Of a DNA stretch of 64,000 bases, positions 17,378 through 25,785 are shown one piece after another. The notes under the pieces are model-generated. The model made no database searches and had not been told where the DNA came from. It was given only the letters and a program-made list of their open reading frames with translations. The translations under genes and the position numbers were made by a program. Every line of letters starts with the position of its first letter. Within the stretch, counting starts at the first letter, position 1. This DNA is from CAYZQH01 sp050300015 (GTDB taxonomy: Bacteria; Pseudomonadota; Gammaproteobacteria; Pseudomonadales; Cellvibrionaceae): the NCBI GenBank assembly GCA_050300015.1, contig JBNKWZ010000005.1:251942-315941 (forward strand), written 5' to 3'.

Positions 17378-18604
17378 GTGCGCGAATTGATTTTATTGAC
17401 CATTTTAGGCGTTGATCGTCCTGCAGTGACCTCTGCCGTCACTACCATTCTAGCCAAACATCAAGCCAATATTTTAGATATTGGCCAAGCCGTTATCCAT
17501 GAGAACCTGGCATTGGGCATGTTGGTAGAGTTTGGTGACGAGGTGCAGTCCGCTGCCGCCATCAAAGACGTCCTATTTCGCATGCATGAAGCCGGAATGC
17601 AGGTGAAATATCAACCTATTTCAGACAAAAGTTACCACGAGTGGGTTTCTCATCAGGGCAAAGAGCGCCATATCATTACCCTTCTGGCCCGGCAGGTCAC
17701 AGCCGAACAAATCGCCGCGCTAACCACTGTACTCGCCCAGCACGACCTCAACATTGATAACATCTCGCGCTTATCCGGCCGAGTGTCACTCGACAGCACC
17801 GAGAGCTCCAGCAAAGCCTGCGTGGAATTCTCTGCCAGGGGCACGCCGCCGGATGCGCAGGCTCTGCGCGCAGAGTTTACACGCCTGTCCTCCACGCTAG
17901 ACGTGGATATCGCGTTCCAGGCCGACAACATGTTTCGTCGTACTCGAAGGCTGGTATGCTTCGACATGGACTCCACGCTGATTGAAGCAGAAGTCATTGA
18001 TGAGCTGGCCAAGGCCGCAGGCGTCGGTGACCAAGTGGCCGCCATTACCGAATCCGCCATGCGCGGTGAGTTGGACTTTAAACAAAGCTTCGCCAAACGC
18101 TTGGCCCTGCTGCAAGGGCTAGACGAATCCGTTTTAGAAACCATTGCCGAGGCGCTGCAACTCACTGAAGGTGCAGAGCACCTCATCCAAACATTACGCA
18201 AACTGGGCTATAAAACCGCCATCCTCTCTGGGGGGTTTCAATATTTTGGTCAATTTCTGCAGCGGAAACTTGGCATTGACTACGTGTTTGCCAACGACCT
18301 TGAAATACAAAATGGAAAAGTGACAGGTCGCGTGTGCGGAGATGTGGTAGACGGCCCACGTAAAGCCGAGTTACTGCACGAACTGGCCCAAAAAGAAAAC
18401 ATTTCACTTGAACAAGTGATTGCGGTGGGGGATGGCGCCAATGACTTACCCATGCTGTCGATCGCCGGCCTGGGTATTGCGTTTCGAGCCAAACCCCTAG
18501 TGAAAGCCTCCGCCGAGCAATCTATCTCTCATTTGGGACTGGATGCCATTCTCTACCTGATGGGATTAAGAGATCGCGACATTCACCCAAACACCGCGCA
18601 CTAA
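17378..18604 (+). CDS. serB: Phosphoserine phosphatase
   Basis: Last step of serine synthesis. 408 residues from a GTG start. Two ACT-like regions occupy about residues 1-180 (LTILGVDRPAVTSAV; a second begins about HIITLLARQVTAEQI). They are followed by a HAD phosphatase with catalytic DMDSTLIEAEVIDELA, motif II SGGFQYF and motif III/IV GDGANDLPML. The long N-terminal ACT extension is typical of Pseudomonas-type SerB. It is divergent from the YtjB-like gene, the same arrangement as in E. coli. Confidence 0.95.
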   Translation: MRELILLTILGVDRPAVTSAVTTILAKHQANILDIGQAVIHENLALGMLVEFGDEVQSAAAIKDVLFRMHEAGMQVKYQPISDKSYHEWVSHQGKERHIITLLARQVTAEQIAALTTVLAQHDLNIDNISRLSGRVSLDSTESSSKACVEFSARGTPPDAQALRAEFTRLSSTLDVDIAFQADNMFRRTRRLVCFDMDSTLIEAEVIDELAKAAGVGDQVAAITESAMRGELDFKQSFAKRLALLQGLDESVLETIAEALQLTEGAEHLIQTLRKLGYKTAILSGGFQYFGQFLQRKLGIDYVFANDLEIQNGKVTGRVCGDVVDGPRKAELLHELAQKENISLEQVIAVGDGANDLPMLSIAGLGIAFRAKPLVKASAEQSISHLGLDAILYLMGLRDRDIHPNTAH

Positions 18605-18657
18605 ACCCCGAAGTGCATCTTTCAAACGCACGCAAATCGAGCTATGGTAAGGGATCA

Positions 18658-18987
18658 ATGCGTGCGACTTCGAAAACCATGAAACCTTTACCCACGAAAG
18701 CTGACATCCGCGCTCAACTGGAGGCCCAAATTCAAGAGTATTTGGACACAGGCGGACAGGTTAAACCCATTCCTCGTGGGCAAAGTGGTCGCCAGGACAA
18801 CCAAAATCCTTTTTCGCACTACACCATCGAGCGGAACAATCAGTCTCGAACGCCGTTGACTCACGTGGTCAAAGCGATGGAAGCCCGCAAACAACCCTCC
18901 CCACCTGAAAAAAAGCGCCCTAAAAAACGCCTGATTACCGATGACTTTGGTGAACCCGTCCGCTGGGTGTGGGATGACGAAGCTTAA
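18658..18987 (+). CDS. Conserved-looking small basic protein, unknown function
   Basis: 109 residues from ATG 18658, preceded by AAGGG; an ATG at 18613 would add 15 residues. The N-terminal part predicts a helix (KADIRAQLEAQIQEYLDTGG) followed by QVKPIPRGQSGR. The middle is rich in Asn/Gln/Pro/Lys, and the end is LITDDFGEPVRWVWDDEA. The helix-then-GG-then-basic pattern faintly recalls the C-terminal part of Pseudomonas SutA, a small RNA-polymerase-associated protein, but this is too weak for a name. Its stop overlaps the start of the EVE gene by one base (TAATG), so they are translationally coupled. Confidence 0.65.
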   Translation: MRATSKTMKPLPTKADIRAQLEAQIQEYLDTGGQVKPIPRGQSGRQDNQNPFSHYTIERNNQSRTPLTHVVKAMEARKQPSPPEKKRPKKRLITDDFGEPVRWVWDDEA

Positions 18988-19454
18988 TGGGCTACTGGTT
19001 GTTTAAAACCGAACCACACGTATTTGGAATAGCGGACCTCTCCGAATCGCCCAACAAGACCGCGCGCTGGGATGAAATTCGAAACTATCAAGCCCGAAAT
19101 TTTTTGCGCGATGAGGTCAAAGCCGGTGATGACGTTTTTATCTACCACAGCCAGTGCAACCCCACTGCCATCGTCGGTATGGCCAAAGCCGTCACTGATG
19201 GCTACCCCGACCCGTCACAATTTGATGTTAAAAGCGACTACTTTGACCCGAAAAGTTCACTCGACGCCCCCCGCTGGTACTGCGTGGACATTCGCTGGCT
19301 GACAACTTTTAAGCATGCGATTTCTTTGGGCAGACTAAAAACCACCCCAGAGCTCTGCGCCATGGCGCTTTTGCGCCAACCTCGCCTGTCGGTCTCGCCA
19401 GTATCCCCTGATGAAGCCCAAACGATATTGCGCTTAAGCCAAGCACCAGCTTGA
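18987..19454 (+). CDS. EVE domain protein
   Basis: 155 residues, almost entirely one EVE (PUA-like) domain: GYWLFKTEPHVFGIADL, WDEIRNYQARNFLRDEVKAGDDVFIYHS, then WYCVDIRWL. EVE proteins bind modified bases in DNA or RNA; stand-alone members like this (YdhF/thymocyte nuclear protein 1 type) are common housekeeping proteins as well as parts of restriction systems. No restriction gene is nearby. The gene is coupled to the small basic protein upstream. Confidence 0.9.
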   Translation: MGYWLFKTEPHVFGIADLSESPNKTARWDEIRNYQARNFLRDEVKAGDDVFIYHSQCNPTAIVGMAKAVTDGYPDPSQFDVKSDYFDPKSSLDAPRWYCVDIRWLTTFKHAISLGRLKTTPELCAMALLRQPRLSVSPVSPDEAQTILRLSQAPA

Positions 19455-19463
19455 ATCTGCCCG

Positions 19464-19490
19464 TCAAACAAAAACGGCCCCGAAGGGCCG
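19464..19490 (-). terminator. Intrinsic terminator for the TonB-C-like gene
   Basis: Read on the minus strand: stem CGGCCC, loop TTCG, stem GGGCCG, then TTTTTGTTTG. It lies just after the 19519-20244 gene in its direction of transcription. On the plus strand there is no T-run, so it mainly serves the minus-strand gene. Confidence 0.8.
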
Positions 19491-19518
19491 CTTAAATTGC
19501 TTAGCCAAAGACTAAACG

Positions 19519-20244
19519 CTATTTTTCAAATGACATAATCGCCAGGTACGGCATAGTCACCGGTTTACCATCCACGTAGCCAGGAATAAACTTAGATTTC
19601 TTCAAACCCGAACGCAGCTCAATGGCGTCCTTTCGATAGGGGCGGTCAGCTTCCACAACACCCACATCATAGGCTTTGCCTGTTTTATGGCTCACGGTTG
19701 CAGCCACTTTCACTTGACCATCCGCATGGGCGAAAAAAGGCTCTGCAACGCGATTCTTAGAGGTTGAGGCATAATCGGCCCAACTCTTGTCATCTAGCCG
19801 CTCTTGCGGCTCAACATATTTAGCCCCGTATTGCGCTTGCAGGGCGCCTAAGTTGGGTAGTACCTCGGCCTGCAATTGATTACCTTGGCGGCGAAACACC
19901 ACACGAAAGTTCGCGCGCACAGCAATCGCCTTGCCACCCACATGGGCCGGCCAAATATTTTGCTGATCCACAGCGAGGGCAACCGTCTCAGCCAAGGGTT
20001 GTTGGCCTTCGTTGTTGTAACAAGTGACGGCATCCACTGCGCCATGAGCTGCCACCACGGCTTGACAGTAAACGGTGGTCTCTTCCCCCATGCGGTGACC
20101 GTTCGCCTGCGCGGCTTTAACAATGGCCTGCCCATCAATCGCGAGCTCCGCATGACGCAAGTCTTTCGCTTGCACGCCCATCGACGCCAACAGGGCTATT
20201 GTTGCTATTGTTAAACCACTGATCATCGTTTTTAGTTTCATCAT
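19519..20244 (-). CDS. Periplasmic protein with a TonB C-terminal-like domain
   Basis: 241 residues with a Sec signal peptide (MMKLKTMISGLTIATIALLA, cut probably after GVQA). The middle contains two cysteines (VYCQAVV, VTCYNNEG). The C-terminal about 70 residues (VKVAATVSHKTGKAYDVGVV, ELRSGLKKSKFIPGYVDGKPV, YLAIMSF) follow the TonB C-terminal fold pattern. Unlike TonB there is no N-terminal membrane anchor or Pro-rich linker, and no ExbBD gene is nearby. It may therefore be a soluble periplasmic relative that binds another envelope protein. Function unknown. Confidence 0.65.
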   Translation of the reverse strand: MMKLKTMISGLTIATIALLASMGVQAKDLRHAELAIDGQAIVKAAQANGHRMGEETTVYCQAVVAAHGAVDAVTCYNNEGQQPLAETVALAVDQQNIWPAHVGGKAIAVRANFRVVFRRQGNQLQAEVLPNLGALQAQYGAKYVEPQERLDDKSWADYASTSKNRVAEPFFAHADGQVKVAATVSHKTGKAYDVGVVEADRPYRKDAIELRSGLKKSKFIPGYVDGKPVTMPYLAIMSFEK

Positions 20245-20709
20245 CGACTCCTATTCCTCTGACGCGGATGCCTCTCCCATTGAAGGCCCCCAACGGCTTG
20301 CTTACTTTTAAGATAACAGCCCCCAAGCGCCATTTTGTTAAATATTTATGACATTTCGTCATTTTGGGAGCATATAGTCGCCAAAATCCACCAAAAAAAG
20401 TTAAAATAAAGTTATTTCGGACATTCCTCCCAAAACCTACGAAACAAAGCAACTCGCAGATGCCATTTGGACTGAGCCTCCCCCACCCACGTCCGAGACG
20501 TAATCAAAGTGTTCATTGGCGGAGGGGGGGGGATTCGGGACTTATAGAGGTGCCCTGTAAACCTTCGGGCTGGTGCCCAATGGCGTTGTGCACTCCGACG
20601 ATTGCGAAAGCTAGGCTTTGTCGCGAGGGTTCGCCGCCCGAAATGTTGGCTAGAAGGGTCGCAGGGATTAGATAGGCCCAGCTTAACCACTGGTCACCTA
20701 GGTTAGCTC
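20245..20709. other. Intergenic stretch without a recognised gene
   Basis: 465 bases between the TonB-C-like gene and repeat copy C. The first part is AT-rich and probably holds the promoter of the minus-strand gene. The part from about 20480 is GC-richer with a run of eight or more G at about 20520. It reads like degraded or repeat-derived sequence, but no match elsewhere in the window was found by eye. Confidence 0.5.
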
Positions 20710-20928
20710 GGGAACCTCTGATCAAGTCCCAATGGCTTCTCGGCTTGGGCTTCCTGCGTCGCTCTACCGCCTGCATCGGTGCAGTCGTGCGCCCTTTCCT
20801 TAAAATCAGAGGTCAAAGCTCAGCCGGTAAGGCACTTCCCTTGTTAATGTCCGTAGTCCCTAACAAGGAAAGCAACACCGTCAGATGAGCTTTGAAGCCG
20901 CGCCCTTCGGGTGCTTTCAGAGGTTCCC
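20710..20928. repeat. Dispersed repeat family 1, copy C (MITE-like, 219 bp)
   Basis: Bounded by perfect 11-base terminal inverted repeats, GGGAACCTCTG on the left and CAGAGGTTCCC on the right. The body aligns with the first half of copy A and the left part of copy B (CCCAATGGCTTCTCGGCTT, CTACCGCCTGCATC, CGTGCGCCCTTTCCTTAAA). No target-site duplication is obvious. It ends 15 bases before the stop codon of the DUF3094 gene. Confidence 0.8.
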
Positions 20929-20942
20929 AAGAAAGGCGTGAC

Positions 20943-21119
20943 TTACACAAACCCTTCCATAGCGGCAATCATAAAGCTCACCCCGGTGATTCCGCCGAGC
21001 ACCAGAAAGATAATCAGTAGCAGCATCCACGGCCGAAAAGGCTTTCTATCTATTTTGTAGACACCTTTTTGTAAAACTGCATCTACCCTGGCTTGATCTT
21101 CTTCATAGAGTTTTGGCAT
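20943..21119 (-). CDS. DUF3094 small membrane protein
   Basis: 58 residues from ATG 21119 (MPKLYEEDQARVDAVLQKGV); an upstream start would add an implausible extension. The sequence KIDRKPFRPW followed by one hydrophobic helix (MLLLIIFLVLGGITGVSFMI) is characteristic of DUF3094, a family of about 60-residue single-pass proteins of Pseudomonas and relatives. No function is known. Repeat copy C lies immediately downstream. Confidence 0.85.
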   Translation of the reverse strand: MPKLYEEDQARVDAVLQKGVYKIDRKPFRPWMLLLIIFLVLGGITGVSFMIAAMEGFV

Positions 21120-21210
21120 GGGTTCCTCAATAAAACTACTCACCTGGTTTCGAGGCCAATGATGGAGCATCCTCGCCTCACCTCTTTAGCGGACGATCAT
21201 TCCCGCCAGG

Positions 21211-22716
21211 TTAATAAGTTGACTCCGATGGCGGCTCATCCGCCATCACCGCGCGCTCGCTGGCCCAGTGGCGCAACCAGGCCATCTTCTCAGCCATCAC
21301 CACCGACAGCGGCTGCGTTTTCATGACCGCCTCTTGCAGGTGATCGAACGACAGGGGCACCTCGCGGGCATGGGCCATATAGTTGGCAGATACCACCGCC
21401 TGTTCGATTTCAGCACCGGTGAACCCCTCGGTGATACTCACCATCTGACTGAGGTCAAATGTCTCAGGTGAGTAATCGCGCTTGCGCAAATGAATTTCAA
21501 ATATGGCTTGACGCACATCGGCGCTTGGCAAGTCCACAAAAAATATCTCATCGAAACGTCCCTTGCGCATGAGTTCAGGTGGCAATTCGCTGATATCGTT
21601 ACTGGTGGCCACCAAAAAAACGCGCGTTTTTCGCTCGGCCATCCAGGTTAACAATGTCCCGAGCAAGCGCTTGGCCACCGCATCATCAGAATCCCCTTGC
21701 GCCAACCCTTTTTCAATTTCATCAATCCAAAGTATGCAAGGGGACATCAGGTCAGCCAATTTAAGTGACTCACGTAAATTCCGCTCGGTTTCACCGACAT
21801 ATTTATTGAATAGGCCGGCCATATCAAGGCGCAGCAATGGCAGCCCCCAAATACCCGCTATGGCCTTGGCCGCCAAGCTTTTACCACCCCCTTGGACGCC
21901 GAACAGCAATACGCCTTTGGGAGCGTCAAGTAAAGTGGTGGTGTCATCACTGAGCATTACCTTGCGGCGATCCTCCAGCCACGCTTTAAGCCGGCGTAAA
22001 CCTGCAATGTCGTTCCAACGTTCGGAGGCATACTCAAAATGCATCACGCCTTCCATGTTCATGAGCGCAAACTTGGCTTTGGTGAGCTCGGGTAAGTCAC
22101 TTTCGCTAATCACCCCATCATCCACTATGGCACTGGCGGCTAGGCGCTTAACATCTTGATGCGGCAAGCCCTTAAGGTTGTTGACCAACTTTTGAAGGGT
22201 TTCACCATCGGTTTTAATACGCACATTCTTGTTGTTTTTGGACCAACGTTTAGCCTCCTCGCGGATAATGGACAATATTTCTTCATCCGATGGCAACGAC
22301 ATACTGAGCGAGGCACCATAGCGCGACAATTCGTCAGGCAGATTTAAGCGGTGGCTGAGCAATACCACTTTGTGCGCAGCGGCTTGTTGATTTAATGCGA
22401 TGTCTTTTAACAAACGAACATTTTTGGGCTCGTCCAAATAAGGGTGAAAATCGCACAACACAAAAGCACTGGCCTGCTGGTGACGTTTGATATAACGCAA
22501 AATATTTTCCGGCTTTTGCAGTTCAATATCTTCATCTGCAGCTAAGCCAAACCCCAAGGGTTGCAGTGCATCGCTCGCACTCCAGCGCCAGGCCGACAGC
22601 CCTTCACTGCGAAAATATTTGTTCAACAATGTCAGCGCTCTTGGTTCGTCAAAGGTTTCCACCACAATCAAAGTTACTTGAGAGCGCAGTAGCAGTTGCA
22701 AATCGGTTTGGTTCAT
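21211..22716 (-). CDS. Ycf46-like AAA+ ATPase
   Basis: 501 residues. The N-terminal half (1-230) is a non-catalytic region starting LQLLLRSQVTLIVVETFDEPRA. The AAA+ core has Walker A GVQGGGKS, Walker B CILWIDEIEKG, sensor 1 FLVATSND and arginine-finger region LMRKGRFDEIFFVDLP. This is the Ycf46 family, known from plastids, cyanobacteria and many proteobacteria and tied to CO2/photosynthesis regulation in Synechocystis; the role in heterotrophs is unclear. The gene is divergent from coq7 with 79 bases between starts. Confidence 0.88.
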   Translation of the reverse strand: MNQTDLQLLLRSQVTLIVVETFDEPRALTLLNKYFRSEGLSAWRWSASDALQPLGFGLAADEDIELQKPENILRYIKRHQQASAFVLCDFHPYLDEPKNVRLLKDIALNQQAAAHKVVLLSHRLNLPDELSRYGASLSMSLPSDEEILSIIREEAKRWSKNNKNVRIKTDGETLQKLVNNLKGLPHQDVKRLAASAIVDDGVISESDLPELTKAKFALMNMEGVMHFEYASERWNDIAGLRRLKAWLEDRRKVMLSDDTTTLLDAPKGVLLFGVQGGGKSLAAKAIAGIWGLPLLRLDMAGLFNKYVGETERNLRESLKLADLMSPCILWIDEIEKGLAQGDSDDAVAKRLLGTLLTWMAERKTRVFLVATSNDISELPPELMRKGRFDEIFFVDLPSADVRQAIFEIHLRKRDYSPETFDLSQMVSITEGFTGAEIEQAVVSANYMAHAREVPLSFDHLQEAVMKTQPLSVVMAEKMAWLRHWASERAVMADEPPSESTY

Positions 22717-22795
22717 GATTTCCTTACTACTTGTTCATAGACTGTATTATTGTCTCATCAGTATATCCCATAGACGCCCGGTACGTAGACGCCCT

Positions 22796-23455
22796 ATGCC
22801 AACGCCCACACCCGACAAACATTACACATGGATAGACCGTTGGATTGCCAATGGCGACCGAGCTTTGCGCACGCTCACACCCAAAACGCAGGTCGCCACG
22901 CGAGCCAGCCCTGCAGAGACTATCGACAGTGACTCACCGCTGAACAACGATGAACAAAAACACAGCGCTGCACTCATGCGTGTAAATCACTCGGGTGAAG
23001 TTTGCGCACAAGCGCTGTACCAAGGCCAGGCGCTGACTGCCAAGCTCCCAACAGTGGCCAACGACATGGCCAAAGCCGCAGACGAAGAAATCGACCATTT
23101 GGCTTGGTGTGAGCAACGCATCAAAGAATTGGGTGAACGCCCCAGCCGCTTAAACCCTCTGTGGTACGGCCTATCATTTGGGCTAGGTGCAACCGCAGGC
23201 TTGATCAGTGATCGTGTCAGCCTAGGCTTTGTGGCGGCAACAGAAGAGCAAGTCTGTGAACACTTGCGCGATCACTTAACACGATTACCACAAGCCGATG
23301 CTAAATCACGCGCAATTGTAAACACAATGATTGTCGACGAGCAAAAACACAGGGACACCGCACTAGATGCGGGCGGCTGGGAGTTTCCAACGCCAATCAA
23401 ACGTTTTATGCGCACAGTATCCAAAGCCATGACCAGTGTCAGCTACCGACTCTAA
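22796..23455 (+). CDS. coq7: 2-polyprenyl-3-methyl-6-methoxy-1,4-benzoquinone monooxygenase Coq7
   Basis: Di-iron hydroxylase of ubiquinone synthesis. 219 residues from ATG 22796. Metal-ligand motifs include LMRVNHSGEVCAQALY, DEEIDHLAWCE, EEQVCEHL and VDEQKHRDTALDAG, the Glu and ExxH pattern of Coq7. LGATAGLISDRVSLGFVAATE forms the hydrophobic membrane-associated helix. Found in Pseudomonas-type gammaproteobacteria in place of UbiF. Confidence 0.95.
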   Translation: MPTPTPDKHYTWIDRWIANGDRALRTLTPKTQVATRASPAETIDSDSPLNNDEQKHSAALMRVNHSGEVCAQALYQGQALTAKLPTVANDMAKAADEEIDHLAWCEQRIKELGERPSRLNPLWYGLSFGLGATAGLISDRVSLGFVAATEEQVCEHLRDHLTRLPQADAKSRAIVNTMIVDEQKHRDTALDAGGWEFPTPIKRFMRTVSKAMTSVSYRL

Positions 23456-23491
23456 GTAAGGCCTCATAAATTCGGCAGCCGCCGTACATCA

Positions 23492-23917
23492 CTATAATTC
23501 AGGTTCTAAAACCTCAAAGTCATGACTTAACTCTACACCAGCAGCCTCAAGCATAATGGAAGCCGAACAGTACTTTTCTGCCGATAGATTCACTGCGCGC
23601 TCCACTTGAACGGGTTTAAGTGCCTCTCCTGTGACCAAAAAGCGCAAATGAATTTTGGTAAATGGTGACGGCACACCTTCTGCGCGCTCTGCACTCAATT
23701 CCACACGGCAGCCCATCACTTTTTGACGAGATTTTTTTAAAATATTGACCACATCAAATGATGCGCAACCCCCAAGCCCCAAGAGAATCATTTCCATTGG
23801 ACGAACGCCCATGTTTCGACCACCATGATCGGGTGGACCATCCATAATGACCGCATGACCACTGCCGGATTCGCCTAAAAACATAGCGCCATCCACCCAT
23901 TTCACTGTTGCTTGCAT
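23492..23917 (-). CDS. OsmC/YhfA family protein
   Basis: 141 residues from ATG 23917 (MQATVKWVDGAMF). OsmC features: GVRPMEMILLGLGGCASFDVV carries the first cysteine of the peroxidatic pair, and AEKYCSASIML the second. Single-domain YhfA-type OsmC proteins reduce organic peroxides or related compounds. The divergent position next to a crp-type gene is the same as yhfA-crp in E. coli and the OsmC gene next to vfr in Pseudomonas. Confidence 0.92.
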   Translation of the reverse strand: MQATVKWVDGAMFLGESGSGHAVIMDGPPDHGGRNMGVRPMEMILLGLGGCASFDVVNILKKSRQKVMGCRVELSAERAEGVPSPFTKIHLRFLVTGEALKPVQVERAVNLSAEKYCSASIMLEAAGVELSHDFEVLEPEL

Positions 23918-24151
23918 CGGTTTACCTCGTCTCGGAGCGACAAAATCAAGAATTGAGTCTAAAAGTTTTGCAAAAGTGCGCCCCAATTAGCACTTTCGGA
24001 ACGCGAATTGCTGACTATACTCAAAGAAAGCTCGGCTCGGGTTTCGGTTTCAACCGAGTGCGAGTTATACTGCGGACTAGAAAGCACACGCATTCGGCAG
24101 TATAACAATAACGTGCGCCTAATATTAACGAAGAATTCGAGGGTTGCTAAC

Positions 24152-24787
24152 TTGGTTTCCGTCACGCTATCTCCCCATGTTAAAAATTTAGAGAGCTTTT
24201 TAAGCCACTGCCACAGAAGGCGATACCCCGCAAAAAGTACCATTATTTATGCTGGGGATAAGAGTGACTCTCTGTACTACATCATCAAAGGCTCTGTCAC
24301 AGTTCTGATTGAGGACGAAGAAGGCCGAGAAATGATCGTCGCCTATTTAAACGATGGTGACTTTTTCGGTGAGATGGGACTCTTTGACGAAAAAGACGCG
24401 CGCAGCGCTTGGGTGCGCGCCAAATCCGAATGTGAAATTGCCGAAATCAGTTACGGTAAATTCCAAGAATTGTCGGAAGTTCACCCAGAATTTTTGTTTG
24501 CACTCGGCACTCAGATGGCCCGCCGCTTAAGGGCCACCACCCGCAAAGTGGGGGATTTGGCCTTTTTGGACGTCACCGGTCGCGTTGCACGCACTTTGCT
24601 AGACCTCTGCAAAGAGCCCGATGCCATGACGCACCCCGATGGCATGCAAATAAAAATCACGAGACAAGAGATCGGCCGCATTGTAGGTTGCTCGCGCGAA
24701 ATGGTTGGACGCGTGCTCAAAACCTTAGAAGACCAAGGCCTGGTCTCGGTGAAAGGCAAAACCATGGTGGTCTACGGAACCCGTTAA
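24152..24787 (+). CDS. vfr: Vfr/CRP-type cAMP-responsive regulator
   Basis: 211 residues from TTG 24152, chosen because GAGGG lies eight bases upstream and the product then matches Vfr in length; an ATG at 24008 would add 48 unrelated residues. The cAMP pocket region GDFFGEMGLFDE and ARSAWVRAKSECEIAEISY are followed by TRKVGDLAFLDVTGRVARTLL and the helix-turn-helix TRQEIGRIVGCSREMVGRVL. The sequence is nearly Vfr throughout. Synteny with OsmC and trpC-trpD-trpG supports orthology. Confidence 0.95.
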   Translation: MVSVTLSPHVKNLESFLSHCHRRRYPAKSTIIYAGDKSDSLYYIIKGSVTVLIEDEEGREMIVAYLNDGDFFGEMGLFDEKDARSAWVRAKSECEIAEISYGKFQELSEVHPEFLFALGTQMARRLRATTRKVGDLAFLDVTGRVARTLLDLCKEPDAMTHPDGMQIKITRQEIGRIVGCSREMVGRVLKTLEDQGLVSVKGKTMVVYGTR

Positions 24788-24813
24788 CCGTCTTGCCTTT
24801 AGCGAACAAGCGA

Positions 24814-24843
24814 GCGGTCATGAGCCCAGGGGCTCATGACCGC
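24814..24843. terminator. Perfect hairpin between vfr and trpC
   Basis: A 13-base perfect inverted repeat, GCGGTCATGAGCC and GGCTCATGACCGC, with a CAGG loop. It sits between the convergent ends of vfr and trpC. There is no T-run on either side, so it may act as a bidirectional or factor-assisted terminator, or as a 3'-end stabiliser. Confidence 0.65.
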
Positions 24844-24903
24844 AGCGAAAGCACAAATTACACCCCCAACCGCACCCTATCAAAGCGGTTTTCACAGAGC
24901 CTT

Positions 24904-25701
24904 CTAAATTTCGAAAACCTCTCGCAACTTTGCACCAGGATCATCGGCGCGCATAAACGACTCACCCACCAAAAATCCAAACACATCATGCGCCTGCATT
25001 TGCGCCACTTCCGCCTGGGCAAAGATACCACTTTCGGTAATCACCTTGCGATCGTCTGGAACAAGGGGCAATAAATCCAAAGTGGTATTCAAACTCACCT
25101 CAAAGGTATGCAAATTCCGGTTATTGATGCCCACCATTGGGTTGGGTAACTGCAGGGCCAGCTCCAACTCCTCTCGATTGTGAACCTCCACCAACACATC
25201 CAAACCACACTCCAGCGCCAGTTGATGTAAGTCCTGTAATTGAGTGAACTCCAGCGCCGCCACAATCAGTAAAATGCAATCCGCGCCGAGCGCGCGCGAC
25301 TCCACCACCTGATAAGGGTCAACCACAAAATCTTTACGAATCACCGGTAGCGCGGTTGCCGCCCTCGCCGCTTGCAAGTAAGCGTCTGCACCTTGAAAGT
25401 AGTCCACATCCGTGAGCACCGACAAACACGTAGCACCCGCACGCTCATAGGACTGCGCAATGGTCACGGGGTCAAAATTCTCTCGAATCACACCCTTACT
25501 AGGAGAGGCCTTTTTAATTTCAGCGATAATGGCCGGGCGCTTTTGTACCATGCGGGTCAGCAGCGCCTCGGCAAATCCACGAGCCGGCGCCTGGGACTTC
25601 ATATCAACCAATAAATCTTGCTCACTGCGCAGACCTTTGCGCTCACGCACTTCCTCGTGTTTACGCGCAAGAATGTTGCGTAAAATAGTGGGAGTATTCA
25701 A
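24904..25701 (-). CDS. trpC: Indole-3-glycerol-phosphate synthase
   Basis: Ring closure step of tryptophan synthesis. 265 residues with the complete beta-alpha barrel signatures: KKASPSKGVIRENFDP, LTDVDYFQGADAYL, RKDFVVDPYQV, DCILLIVAAL, GINNRNLHTFEV and VITESGIF. It is monofunctional, with no TrpF fused. It follows trpD after 84 bases on the same strand. Confidence 0.96.
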   Translation of the reverse strand: MNTPTILRNILARKHEEVRERKGLRSEQDLLVDMKSQAPARGFAEALLTRMVQKRPAIIAEIKKASPSKGVIRENFDPVTIAQSYERAGATCLSVLTDVDYFQGADAYLQAARAATALPVIRKDFVVDPYQVVESRALGADCILLIVAALEFTQLQDLHQLALECGLDVLVEVHNREELELALQLPNPMVGINNRNLHTFEVSLNTTLDLLPLVPDDRKVITESGIFAQAEVAQMQAHDVFGFLVGESFMRADDPGAKLREVFEI

Positions 25702-25785
25702 AAATCACCTATTGTTTCGTTATCGCCACCCAATTTTTTGAGTTACATTCTTCTCAAAAATAAGATGATGCTGCAGACTACAACT

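Noticed and set aside
20364..20776. Overlapping frames on both strands near repeat C
   Set aside because: Low-complexity and repeat-derived translation without ribosome sites or recognisable domains.
24008..24151. N-terminal extension of the Vfr protein
   Set aside because: The extra 48 residues have no counterpart in Vfr/CRP, and a TTG with a good ribosome site lies at 24152.
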